Shown here piece after piece: positions 1 through 12,017 of a DNA stretch of 64,000 nucleotides. The stretch is taken from the NCBI GenBank assembly GCA_020086605.1, contig JACBWW010000016.1, positions 19,828,926 through 19,892,925 on the forward strand, given 5' to 3'. This stretch comes from Lanius collurio. Taxonomy: Eukaryota > Chordata > Aves > Passeriformes > Laniidae. A program made the translations under genes and the position numbers. How positions within the stretch are numbered: position 1 is the stretch's first letter; the number at the start of each line of letters is the position of its first letter. The notes under the pieces were generated by a model. That model was not told the DNA's origin. It did not search any database and saw only the letters and a program-made list of their open reading frames with translations.

Positions 1-3000
1 CTTCCTGACTGCTTTCAGAATAGCCAGAGCAGCAATCCTCTTGTGTTAGCAAGCTGTGGATCTCCTGGAACATGGATCTCCAGCTGGCTGGGGAACACAC
101 ACCAGCCAAGCCCTTATCCCCTGCCTCAAAGGCACTCCTGCATGGAAACAGAGCTGTCCACCCGCCCAGCTCGGGGGCACAAATGGGATCATTTCAAGGG
201 AACAATCTGCCTTCTTCACCAGCTCCATGTCCCCTTCCAGTCAGCTTGGAGGTTACAGCTGTGTTTAAAACCTTGAGCAGAGTATTTTTCCCAGCAGATC
301 ACAATGGCTGAAATCAATGGGAAATTTTACAGTAATGCCATAATGGTCCATATAATGAGGCCCAGGCTGGAAAATTTCTAGTGAAGGCCTATGCCTGAGA
401 AATTCTGTACCTCTGGTTTAAAAAAGAGGGGGGACAAGGTTTCATATTTTTCCCATGGCTCAGTGTAAAATGTTTCTCTTTATTTGCACAGTCCTTACAT
501 GCAGTGGCTATGGAATCTATGAATATTGTCATTCATGGAGGCAAATGCTGTAAATAACCCACCTGAGAATGTGACTTTAAAAAAGAAGGAATCTGAAGCC
601 CTTTTGAGAAGAAGAAGTGTCCTTCTGGATTATGAATGTGACACTCCAGTGTTAAAATTAGGGACTACTCGAACTACATTTCTCTCAGATCTTTCTCCTT
701 CTCTTTGCCAAGGCTTTCAGAGAGGGTTTTATCTTTTTCTTTATGATACCCTGAGGAAACACCTCTCATGTTGGGTCAGCATCTTGAGCTGTCTACAGCA
801 TTTTCAAGACTAGCTTCTGAGGTTTTGCCCTCTGAGAAAATCAGTAAAAAGGAAGGCATGATGTGATCATGCATTAGCTGGCCACAATCTCCCTGTATGG
901 CTGCTCTTAGTGCACTGAGCAGCTCCAGTGGAGCTGCCCTTCCTGAGCAACAGGAAAACTCACTACAGTGTGAGTGATGCACTGCAGCCTAGCTCCCCTG
1001 TCCAAATTATTGCAATTATTGCATTAATTTAAAATTTCAGTGTCTTAGAACCATAGTTCTCTTTCTCCCCTGATCTTTCTTTACTGCTGGCCTGTAGCAG
1101 TTGAAGCTCCTGATCGCTGGCCAAGGGCCTCAGCTGGGAAGAGGCCTCAACCCAGGTCCCCTCTAGTCCTCCAAGGTGTGTCAGAACAGCCCATGTCACT
1201 CCCATATGATGGTGCACCCTCACTCCATGCAGAGGTGTAAGATGGGTTCTGGTTCATACCTCTTCCCTTGACCAGGGATAAAATCTGGCCCACAGCATTG
1301 CCTTTAGTCAGTTTTTGGAAAACTAACACAGGTGAGATTTTTCTCACCTTCTTTCACTAATTTTTCATTAGCAAGATCTCCAGAGTATTGTTTGTCATGA
1401 CTCCCCTGAACAGATGAGTGCAGGACTTAGTAATCACCACCAAGTGGTCTGTGAAATAAATTAAAACTAAAGCAAACAAGCACTTTCCGTGGTGCACCTC
1501 ACCCATTAAACAACCCTGTGCAGGGATGGAAAATTTCCTTCCCAGTGTCCACAAATGATCAGTTTCTGCCTTGAAGCACTGAGCTGGGTTCGATTACACC
1601 AATCATTATTTCAGTTCATGTAACTCCAGACTACTAGTGATACCCAATGACTTTGGCACACTGGGAATTCAATCAAACGTTTATACTAAGGGGGACCATT
1701 TACTTCAGCCCCTAGAGGTACCACTTTAAAAAAATCCCCTGAATATTGCTGAAATTAATATTAAGACTTTATACCCTCATGTATTTTTGAGGATTTATAT
1801 ATGTTGAGATATCATTTTTCCTACCACTTATCCTCTTACATACTCCCACAATATCTCATCTGTGGCATTTTCCCAGATGGGGCCCACAGCAACGTTCTTG
1901 TAGCTTTTGGCTCACTTAACACTCCCGCTTAACAAAATCCTTGATTTGATGAGGTCTTCTCTGCTCCAACGCCCAACTCTGCAGAACCCCAGGCACTGCC
2001 TTTTGGTAACACCCCTCCCTGTTTGCTGCATGCCATGCCCTGTGCACAGCACATCCCAAAAGGGGCCGTGGGCCCTAATTCTCCTCTGTCCCGCGGTCTC
2101 CTAAGAGAAGGGAAGCTCTGGGAGCACCCACGCAAGCCACTGCCAGAGAAACAGCAGAAATTTGGCATTCTGCATCTGTGTAGGCAACAAGACAAAGTGA
2201 AAGGCAGCAGATAACTGAGCTCTTTATTGCTTCCCTACCATCATTTTCCCATTTTCAAAGGCGTTCCAAATGGAACGACGAGGCTGACAAGCCTGTGCAC
2301 TGGCTTCGATGGGCTCTGCCTTAGGTTTCTATTTCTGGGTGTGAAGACCTAATTTTCAGAGGCAGATAATTTTTGAAACTGAGCCTATATCCCTTTCACT
2401 GCTCTTGATTTACATGTGATTTGTCAAACAATTAAAATGTGCATATTGTCATCACAAGGCAAAAACATCTCTCCATCTTTTCTTCATTTTCATTTCCCCA
2501 CAGCATGGTTTTCAACAAGTGAGCTTGGCACTGAACAAAGCCTCCTTGCCACTCTTGACTGAATGGGCCTTCAGTCACCCTGCTAATGTTCACATGTGGT
2601 ATTTCATCTGATTTCATCTGTGTGTATTCAAGCACACCCTCACATTTTCTTCTTCTGTTTCTTCCTCCCATTGTGAACAGCTTTTATTCCTTAACAGCCC
2701 CTTAACTTGTACAGACTCTTCTACCTAAGCCATTTTCATATTTGTCTTTGAATTGAACACAAGTTGAGTAGTCTGTGACATACAGATTTTTTACAGGTAT
2801 CTCACAAATTCTCAGAATTTTTTGAATTTCTAAAGTCAGCAAACAGGACAAAATACCTGCCAATTATTTCCTCCAACTAAGCCAGCTTTCCTAAGTCAAG
2901 CAGTGTGTTCCCATTCAGATATTTAATCACCCTCTGCTTCTCTCAACCTGCCAATTCATGCTGCACTTCTGGCAGACCAAACTGATATTTAGAGACTGTT

Positions 3001-4115
3001 GAGCATCAATTCACACTATTGTTTGCACACAGGTGTGCCATGAGGTTCCTGTCACTTGTTGCACACATGTCAGGAACCTCAGCCACACATCTTACCCAGA
3101 ACCTTTGCACAGTGGAGATAACAATTTTGCCACTCTCCCAGGAGGGACTACAAAAGATGGCCACAATGGGAAGATTTGTACTTTTTGTACTCTCACAGAT
3201 CCCATAAACTCTGTACCATACAAGTATTTTAAACATTGTTTTTAAGAAAAATGAAGAAGTGTGAAGAAATATTGGGCACTGGGGAAGTCAGTTAAAATTT
3301 TAGAGAATCACAATTTTCTGTATATTAGACAATGTTCCTTTTATACTGTATCCAACTGATTTTTCTAGGAAATGTCAACATACAAGTGATTGCCATGTGT
3401 TCCCTGAAAATTGATACTATACTTAGGAACATAAGAATTTTTTTTTTTTTAAATCCACTAATTAATGAAGAGTTTCCACTGCCAATTACTACAGCTGAGT
3501 TCCTCACCTACAAAAATCTTCTAGGTTTCTTTATTAAAAAAATCTATTCGTAATAGTCCTAAATAGTATCAGAATTTTGTGATGTAACTAAACTAGGCTT
3601 TCTCAGATGTGCAAAGCAGGTTTGGTACCAGACGTTATCTCAAAGGAAACATCATTTTGTGCAGTTTGTTCAAGACAAAGCTGGCTTCTCCTTCCTGAAA
3701 ATCTTTCTGCAAGTCTATCTTCCATCTGTGCCTTGGCTTTGTCCTACAAATCATAGCAGCACAAGGCACTGATCTTCAAAACTGCTATGTTTTCTTATTT
3801 AGATGCTACAGATCTAATAAATAGCCCTTCCCTGTCCTGCAGTGATGCCATGTGCAGTTTCAGGGCAGAAGTGGACCACAGAGGACACCACCTAAACAGT
3901 GGCCTATCAATGCACTCACTTAAAGGACATGTATTTGGTGTTTACAGAATACTTCACTCAGCATCTAGTTCAAATTCCCTTCCTTAGGAGGTGAACACAC
4001 TGGCAGAGTTACAGCCATGGCCCCCAAAGCCAAGGTCTTACCTCTGCAAGTGAGCATCCTGCATAGACAACGTCCCAGCAGATCCATAGCACAGCCTGTA
4101 CAGCTCACACCTTGG
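1..4115. other. Non-coding, nothing recognised
   Basis: Short overlapping ORFs on both strands, all below 100 codons and without domains. The first 300 bases are somewhat GC-richer. GGTTCGATTAC at about 1588 resembles a tRNA B box but has no A box or foldable tRNA. I see no repeats or splice pairs of note. Confidence 0.6.
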
Positions 4116-4153
4116 CAGAATTCAGTCAGAATTCTGAGAGAATTCAGAATTCT
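4116..4153. repeat. Cluster of four GAATTC words
   Basis: CAGAATTC occurs at 4116 and 4127, GAATTC again at 4140, and CAGAATTCT at 4145-4153. This is an irregular short repeat with internal palindromes in under 40 bases, probably a decayed tandem duplication. Confidence 0.75.
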
Positions 4154-7100
4154 TCCCATTTTTTTATTTCAATAAAAATTACTGAGAAGACATTTGCCCA
4201 TGTTTTCCAAATATGTGTATTATTAGTTACTGGCAAAGGTGTATAATCTTTATCTGTCTCTGGGTAGGGTGGGATTTGCTTACCCACTAAAAGATATTTT
4301 GGATCCTACATTTCCACTGTGAAGTGAGCTATTCCCAGGTCAGACTGATGCAGAAAGGTCAAATCCCCAGGGTATATAACCAGACCACATGCAAACAAGG
4401 CTCCCAGTCACCTCCATGGACATTTGCATAAAGAAAAATCCTCTCATGGACAAGTAAAGCAACTGGAAATATGTGCCAGGATATTTGTGTCCATCTTCTA
4501 CATACAGACAGAGCACCATTCTTATAACTGGAATACAGCTCCACAAAAATCAAACATGCTGGCTCCTTGCCATACCATTGTGTTTCAAAGATCTCTACTG
4601 AAAATTAAGCTGATGCCCTTGGATACTGCACTGGCACAGCTGAGATGATGCAGCTGCCTCTCCAGCTTGTCCAGCAGGTTATTCTGCACAGTCATTCTGA
4701 TGGCAGACATCAACCTTTTGGGGTGCCCAGTACCACACTGCACTTCTTACTACTAAGGAAATATCAACAGCCTCATGCACTGATCACTGCCTTACTTGTC
4801 TTTGTCAAACACTTAATGAAGCACATATTGGGTCTGCTGATCTGACTGTCAATTTATTCTAAATGAATCCACGTGCCAAAGGATTCAGGTGCCAAAAGCT
4901 GGAAGAGCTTTCAAGATGAGTTTTTTTTAGCCCTGACCATGATAGCTGCACAGCAATATGCCATCTGAAGCAATGGATGTTTGAAAACTTAGAGTACCTG
5001 GTAGTTCAAAATCACAAATTTCTGTGACTTCCTCTGAAAAATCACTCTTTGGCTCTACCCCAACAAGCAGAAATGACAAGCCTACGAGATCCCTTTTTAT
5101 ACTACAGAGCAGAGGTATTAATTTTATGTTGTAAGCATAACCTGTGACCAGCCTGGGAAAGTGGCAATTATATTATTTTGTTTGGGTTTATTTTGCTTCT
5201 GTCCCTACTTTGCACAGCCCACATGCAGCTGAACTAGCAAAGCTTAAGAGGGAGTAAGAGCCCCAAAATGAATGTCACAAAGGAAAAAGGTTGTGTTTCA
5301 TTGGCAGCAGATCTATTTTAGGACCTTCCCACTCCACTCCTGATCTTACACTCTTGTAGCTACTCAGTTATGTGGCAAACCAAGCCTGCCTCCCTGACCC
5401 TGCTCCGACTGCAGGGCAGTCATGGGGAGAGGGCAGGGAAGGGCAGGAGTGAACAAAGGCTGCCAGGAACGTGGGAGGCCAGGCTTTCTTAAAACAGCAA
5501 TGGGAAGATAAACTAGTTACAAGGTGTGAAATTGATAAATGATAAAGCAGACATCATTTAACTGTCCTAGTGCTGAGCACAGATGTTCTGAATGCATGTA
5601 TGAAGTGCTGCTGCTGGGCTTTCTACTGCTCCTCCTGGCTTCTCCTTTCTGCCCTGAGCAAGGGCAAGGCATTTATCCCAGCTCCTGGCCTTTCCTTTCT
5701 CATTGATTGAGGGAAACAAGGTCAGCCACCCCAATCTGGCCTTTAAAGCAGAACTGCCCATCACTCAGAGCCTCCAGAATCAGAGGACAAGGGTTATTTA
5801 AAGTCCTCTTTAAAACAGTCAGGGTGGAACTTGCATATGGGAGGATTCAGGGTGAAATGAGGGTCTCCAAGCAGCTTAACTGATCCCAGCAACTCCACCC
5901 TTGAGAATGCTGTCAGAAGGCTTTGGCCCAACCAGAGGTTTTGCAGTGGTGGATGAAAGATCTGCATTCTGCTTGGCTTTGGAGACACTGAACAGAGTGG
6001 GCTGCAAGGCATTTTCACAAGCTGAACACCAGAGAAGCTAATATTACATGAATTAATCCCTGCACAATAAAGGAATCCTTCTAAAAATGTAATAAATACC
6101 CACTCAAATGACTGTAGAACCCCAGCTGCATGTTTAACACTAGCCCATGGTTATTCCAAGTCTTTGTTAAAATACTTCAGGGAAAGAACAGCACCTCTGT
6201 AGCACTTAGACCTGGTCATCAGAATGACCCTGATAACCCAGACTCATAAATACATGAAAATAATAAACATGAAGATAAAAAGCTTGCAAACTGATGTAAA
6301 CAAGCAAAAAAAATAAAAAGTCCAGAAGGAAGAGTCAGTTATGAGACAAACCTGCCAAAGTTTCATTAAAAGACTCATTTAAAGTGGAAAAAAATCAGGA
6401 AAACTCCAAATTTGGGCCAAAACATCATCCTTCACTTATCCTCTTGTACCTGCACATCAGAGATAATAATGCCTTCTCTGAGCAATGGGTGACCTTATGT
6501 ACCAGGTGTGCTGCAATAACTAAGTACAGCAGGGGTGAATTGAAGATGACATTTCAGCCTTTAACTGAATTTCCCACATTTCTTCAATTTACGCCAGACC
6601 CTTACATTATTTTAACTTATCTTTTCTCTGAGAGCATACAAAGCCAGGGGCTGGAGAGTGGCACTCACACACACAAACAGGCACATACACACAGCAAGCA
6701 ATTACTGCATTGCAAAATTATCTGCACAATCTCTCATTAAATATTTGTTCTTCAGAAGACCTGCAAGAACTGCTCTTTTCCACACACAACCCCTCTGCAG
6801 CCCTTGACCAAGGAATCAAGGAAGCAAACATCCAGCCAAAGCACCTGAATTTGACTCATGCTGCATCATTAAAATGAGTCAATAATTTCGTCAATCCAGC
6901 AAGAAATTGCAAGTCACTTCATTTATAAATAGGTCTTTGAGGGATTTTTTTTTTTAATAACAAAATTAAAAAACAGAACTACTTTCTTTACAGATAAATG
7001 CTGCAGGGAAAAAAAAAGACAATTTCTACTGAAATGGTTCAGCACTGTTAGCCTGTTGGTACAGTGTACACCTTGGCTGCACATCAGCTGTTATTGGATA

Positions 7101-7599
7101 GCAGAAGCTGTATCCATCTGTAACTTTCATTAAAATAGAATGCCACTGCATAATTATATCTGGATTTTTTTAATTCTTTTTTTTTTTTTTCCAAGGGATA
7201 ACAGTAAATCTTTCTTTCTCTGTTGGAACACACACAATATGTGAAATCTGAATTTACAGCTAAAAATGGGTGCACAGCATCAAAGCATAGCATGGAAATT
7301 ACACATGATAAAAACAAAGCACCAAGAAACTGAAACATCAAATGGCTCTTACTTGAGATTTCTGCCACTCATATCATCTCTGAATTAAAAAAAAAATATC
7401 AGAAGAGCCATGTCTGTTTCAGAAAAATAGACATATCAGATATTTCCACATGAAAACTATATACATATCTAATTCCAGAGCAAACAGGGATAGTTCTGTC
7501 TTCCCCTTGTAGCACAGAGCAGACTTCTCAAGTGAACAATTCAGCAAAAAGCTCCCCATTCAGGTGGTGCCTGGTTGCCAACAGAACTGCCTTGATGCC
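4154..7599. other. Non-coding, nothing recognised
   Basis: AT-rich unique sequence with short T and A runs (for example 6945 and 7178) and a loose CA-rich stretch near 6663-6700. The 118-codon ORF at 6384-6740 ends in that CA-rich, His/Thr-encoding stretch and has no recognised domain, so it is not called. Confidence 0.6.
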
Positions 7600-7870
7600 T
7601 TAGCCTTGATGACCGAGGAGTAGCAGGCAGACAATACTTCACATTTCGAGCTTCAGTCACTCTTGGAGCTGGCTCAGTTACAAGGAATAATTCTGATTCT
7701 CAGCAAGTTTAACACATTTGCATGAAAGAAATAATTTACTCTGTTGCACCCCCTAGTGGGATTATTTAGAGTAATCAGATCCTCACGGTTTTGTTATTTT
7801 TCTATTCATAGTACACGTTAACCAAGGAGAGTCACAAAAGGATGTATTTAGGTTCCCAAATTAATTTACT
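7600..7870. other. Candidate conserved non-coding element with CTCF-like site
   Basis: No gene is seen. This stretch keeps several CpGs (GACCGAGG, TTTCGAGC, CTCACGG, ACACGTTAACC) in a CpG-poor background. It combines an exact octamer (7716-7723), the CTCF-like word at 7747-7759 and AT-rich homeodomain-type words (AAATTAATTTAC). This texture is typical of vertebrate developmental enhancers or insulators. Conservation is inferred, not seen. Confidence 0.33.
7747..7759 (-). promoter_or_regulatory. CTCF-like binding motif
   Basis: The complement reads CCACTAGGGGGTG, matching the CTCF core CCASYAGRKGGCR at 12 of 13 positions. It sits inside a stretch that retains CpGs and has an exact POU octamer (ATTTGCAT, 7716-7723) 30 bases upstream. 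CTCF is the vertebrate insulator and loop-anchor protein. Occupancy cannot be judged from sequence. Confidence 0.42.
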
Positions 7871-9249
7871 TCAAGGTTAACTGACATTTCTGTCTTTTGT
7901 TGGTGGTTTCCAATAAGGAATAGTAAGGCTCGTAGCACCCTGTGATACATAAACTTTTGATATAATCATGAATTTCTGGTTTGTGAGCTGGGTTCTATTT
8001 TCAGTTAAAACCCAGAGTAGAAAGACTTTCTATTCCAGGGGAAAATTACTCATTCTCTTTTTAAGGTCAAGCAATACGTGTAATAAGGAGAGATCCAAAG
8101 AGAGGAGGAGAAAATGTGGGGTTGGTGCATTATTAATGCCAGCTATCTTCAATGCGTTCAATAAGTTTTTGCAAATTGGAAAATGGCAAAAAGTCACAGT
8201 ATTTTTAACATCAATATTTGACTTTGTGTCCATGTTGTTCCTACCTTGGTGAACTTACCTGGAAAAGCAAATCAGACCCATAATAAACAAAGCAAAGTGT
8301 GAAGGAACAAAATTACCAGGACTCAAATCCTGGAAAGATTTAATTTACTTATTTTTGCTGTTGGGCTGACTGTGCTCTCATTGCAAAGAGATGTTTGTCA
8401 GCCACATTAGCAGGATCCCTCCACAGCTCACAGATTCAGCCTGGCCACTGCACACAAACCATGTCCATGAAGCTTTTGGGAAACTGGGCCTAAATGTTGT
8501 GTTCAGACCAGCAACACCTGGATAGGACACGGAGCTGGTAACAACAGCTGGGAGCTCCATCCTTGCTGCAGCTTCCTTATGGCAGACACGGAAGCAGAGA
8601 GGCATAAAAATGTCCTCAAAAGCCCAGATCTGGCCATTGTTCCAGAACTGAGGAGCACAGACCATTTTCCCTTCACTGGAGGTGCCTGCCCTGGGCTGCT
8701 CGACATGTCAAGGGCAGATTAAGGGCCAGTGTAGGGAGTGACTATGGACAGGGACTGAAAGGCATTTCCCCCTTCCCCCAGGCTGGCACTTCTGTCCAGT
8801 CTTGCTGAAGCTCTCACCCTCTGAGGTTTTTAACTACACATATAAAGATGTACAGACTATCCCAAATTGCCCTCCTCACTGTGTTATGATTTAGAATATC
8901 AAGGCACTTCCAGCAAGTCCTGACATCAGATGGCAAGAAGGAGCAAACAGAGAGGTCTAGCTTATCTTTTGTGCTTAGATGTATTTTATAGCAGAGTATA
9001 AAGGAAATCAATATTCCCATCATAAATCTTGCTTACTCTCCTTATAGGGTGATGGCTGACTTCCATGCGAAAATGTCAAAATAAAAGCACTTTGCTGTCC
9101 AAGAGACTTTGGTTCAATCAGGCATAATACAGCACAAACAACCCTAATATAAATAAATGCACTGAGAATGCAAACATCCACGGGAGACAGGACTGTTAGA
9201 GCCCTCTTACTTCCACCAGGGATTTCTATCCACTGCCTAGGCAGGCATG
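7871..9249. other. Non-coding, nothing recognised
   Basis: Short ORFs overlap on both strands at 7968-8252 and 8378-8706 without domain signatures. GGTGAACTTACCTGG near 8250 could be a minus-strand splice donor, but no exon with a matching acceptor is evident. Confidence 0.55.
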
Positions 9250-9783
9250 GGAACATCTCCTGGTTGCTGCCCACCAGAACGAGCGCAGCCTTTGTAATCT
9301 GATGAGCCGTGATTTTCTCTCCTTCATTAACACTCAAAATGGTTTCTTTCTACTTCCTTACAGCCCCTCAGATGGTTGACCAGAACATAAACAAGAAAGG
9401 TCATTCATAGTAGCCAGGGAAGGCTGACTGGCTCGCTGCCTGTGTAACTATGATAATAAGCCATTCTTAAAGCGTTATCAATGTAAACCGCCTTGAAATC
9501 CACACGCTCTTCAGAAAACATGAATCTGTCCTGGTGAGCCCTCGTGACGCAGCTCCTGTTCTTCTGCTTCCCCATGGCTGACAGAGATCACATTAAAGCC
9601 ATTATGACCAATAGGAAGATGAATAACTTTTGCAATATTTACTATAAACGTGTTAACAGAACTACGTTTACGTATTTCCGATTAAAAAAAGAATCAACGC
9701 TAGCAAATAACCTGAGAAGGTCATTACCATTTCACATTAGTGAATTACCAATAAATTATTTTGAGGAAATTGCTTCATTCTGA
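9250..9783. other. Candidate conserved non-coding element, CpG-retaining
   Basis: More than a dozen CpGs survive here (for example AACGAGCGCAGCC, AAGCGTTATC, AACCGCC, CTCGTGACGCAG, CTACGTTTACGTATTTCCG, CAACGCTA), far above the surrounding density. An open frame at 9544-9783 on the plus strand (79 codons) has no recognised domain, and an antisense ORF covers 9020-9337. The ORFs are probably incidental. The base texture, unique sequence with retained CpGs and homeobox-like AT words, fits an ancient enhancer. A diverged coding exon is the alternative, but no convincing splice pair frames it. Confidence 0.36.
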
Positions 9784-11559
9784 AACCAGGACACTGGAAA
9801 GAACAATATTATGTGTATAAAATTAAATCCTAGCAAATCTATCTGACAGACAATAGACACAGAAAGTATGTATTTCCAATCATGGGCATTTGCAATTCAC
9901 AATAATTTTATCTGTGTGTGTATCTGAAACAAGAAGAAAACACAAGTGACAATTTTGTAGGGAAGTGTTGCTAACAGAGGTAACAGGATGAAGAGAATAA
10001 AAAATAAAATTGCTTCCAGTAACCTGGCGGCAAAAACTAAAGCACAGTGTCATCAATATCCATGACATCTGTGAAGAGAGCCATCACAATGCTAAAAAAA
10101 TCATATTTCATTTCCTCTGTTAAGGTTAGCCCTACAATCTGGCACCTCTGTTTCTCGTTATAGTGCTGTTCAGTAGGTGAAATTCACAGGACAAGAGCTG
10201 TGTGTTACTTATGTCCTACTTAAGCCTACATCTACTCAGGGTGTGTACTATAATCTCTTACACCTAAATAATTTTTGCTCATTGGTACTTTGTGAAAAAT
10301 TATTTTGACCCAAATATGAGAGGCATTTTATCTTTTCAGTGATGCACATGTAAAACTAAAGCCTTACAACACCATGAGATTTGATATAATTTTCCATGCA
10401 GAAGGAATTTTTTTAATTTTAGTGTTCCTCATTTCCTTACACTCTCGCTGACACTAACACCTGTACAAACTGAGTGTAAAACACCATCAAACCACAATTC
10501 CCCACCCATATCAGCAGTGGTACTGCACACCCGCTTGGCACTGATGCAATTTATTATATGAGATTAAACACAGTGGTGGATGAGGCCTTATGTATTTAAA
10601 ACAACAGCACACATTTTCACCTATAGATACCATCACCAGATCTAGGCACAGGGGAAAAAATGTTTTGAGTTCATCTTAAATTCTCCTTTAACTATCACCA
10701 AATAGTGGCTGAAAGGCACCACTCAGGAGTAGACAAAAAAGGATGAAGTTGTTATAAATCGGGTTCAAAATGCACAGGCATGGCTGTGTCAGAAAGGTGT
10801 CACAGTGCATAGCTGTTACAGACCTCTTGGGTCAGAAAATATTAAATACATGCAAAATGTAATGGCAAAATAGTCAAAGCCCCACAATAGTGTAACAACA
10901 TTACTCCATAAGGAAAGACTGTAACCTGAATTTTACTGCCTCTTAAGGACTGCTAATTCAAAGGGGAAAAACAAGCTGAGCTTCCATCTTTAAAAATACC
11001 CTCCAAAAAAAGGTTCCCTACATCACATCAACACTGTCTGTAATACAGAAATTGTATAGTGGGAGAATAAATTACCAGCAAACTAATTGGATATAAATAG
11101 AATGCCCTTATGTGTTTGGCTTTAGCTGTCAGCAGCTCAGTGCTCAGAGCTGATCATGGGTGTTGTTTTATTCAATCAAATAAGACCCTTTATATTATAG
11201 TGTTCTATATTCTGTAACTGGAACTATTATAATTTGAGCTGAAGCTGTTATCTTTACTACCTTGTGAATACAATCTGAAAGAGTTACAGAAAATGCTGAT
11301 ATACTTAGGATGACCTTCTTTGGTTCAGTGGTGTTACAGGCATATATTTTTTTCTTTTTTTGTTACTAGGAAGGAGAAAATTACATTGGGCTAAAATGAA
11401 TACTAATGAAACTCCTTAGTTAGCTTTCTTTGTGATAAGAATAAAAAATTGGAGCTATGTTCCTCTAGAATCTCAAGCAATTTTTGTCCTTTATTCTGAT
11501 AGAAAGATTACTGACAGTAGAGAAGGAGAGCAAAGTAATTTCATAAAATATCTGCATTT
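9784..11559. other. Non-coding, nothing recognised
   Basis: AT-rich unique sequence with frequent stops in all frames. No ORF of note, no repeat family and no splice pair. Confidence 0.6.
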
Positions 11560-11935
11560 TTAAGAATGCTTTTGTTGCAAAAATGTTGGCGTGCAATTTC
11601 TTCAATCTACTTTTAAGGCTGTAAAGAAAAAGTACCTATTTGTTCTGCACTGCAACAATGCCAGCTGCATTCAATCAACTAAAAAGCTGCAAGCCATAAA
11701 CCTTCCTCCACAGCTATAGAAGAAAAAAAGGCAGGGCCATAAAAATTCATCAGGATAATGTAGAGATGAGGCGTGTTTGAATCACCATCCCTGCAATCAA
11801 CCAATCACTCATCCTGTGGCATTTACAGCACATCTCATTCCCCTGTTCCTTAAGGACAATTGATTTTCCTGATTCCATTAGCATAACGGCAAGGAAAATG
11901 ACTGCAGTGCAATATTTCTGGAAACTTCCAACAAG
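11560..11935. other. Candidate conserved non-coding element (enhancer-like)
   Basis: This is unique sequence without repeats. It contains GGCCATAAAAATTCATCAGG (a posterior HOX/CDX-type TTTATGG word on the minus strand), clustered CAATC words (GCAATCAACCAATCACTCAT), a POU/homeodomain-like CATTAGCATAACG, and retained CpGs (GGCGTGC, GAGGCGTG, AACGGC). No ORF or splice pair is convincing. The regulatory role is inferred from motif texture. Confidence 0.33.
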
Positions 11936-11992
11936 TATGCTGTGTGCTGGAGTGTGACCATAATAATAAGCTACCTAGCTAGCAACTGTGTG

Positions 11993-12016
11993 TGCTGCTG
12001 CTGCTGCTGCTGCTGC
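11993..12016. repeat. (TGC)8 trinucleotide microsatellite
   Basis: Eight perfect TGC units, flanked by TGTG and TATG. Likely length-polymorphic. It falls in a short ORF where it would encode Cys, but that ORF has no other support. Confidence 0.93.
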
Positions 12017-12017
12017 T

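Noticed and set aside
1585..1600. GGTTCGATTAC resembling a tRNA B box
   Set aside because: No A box at the right distance and no foldable acceptor or anticodon stem around it.
6384..6740. 118-codon plus-strand ORF
   Set aside because: Its C-terminal third is His/Thr/Gln encoded by a CA-rich stretch. No domain, and no splice or promoter signal.
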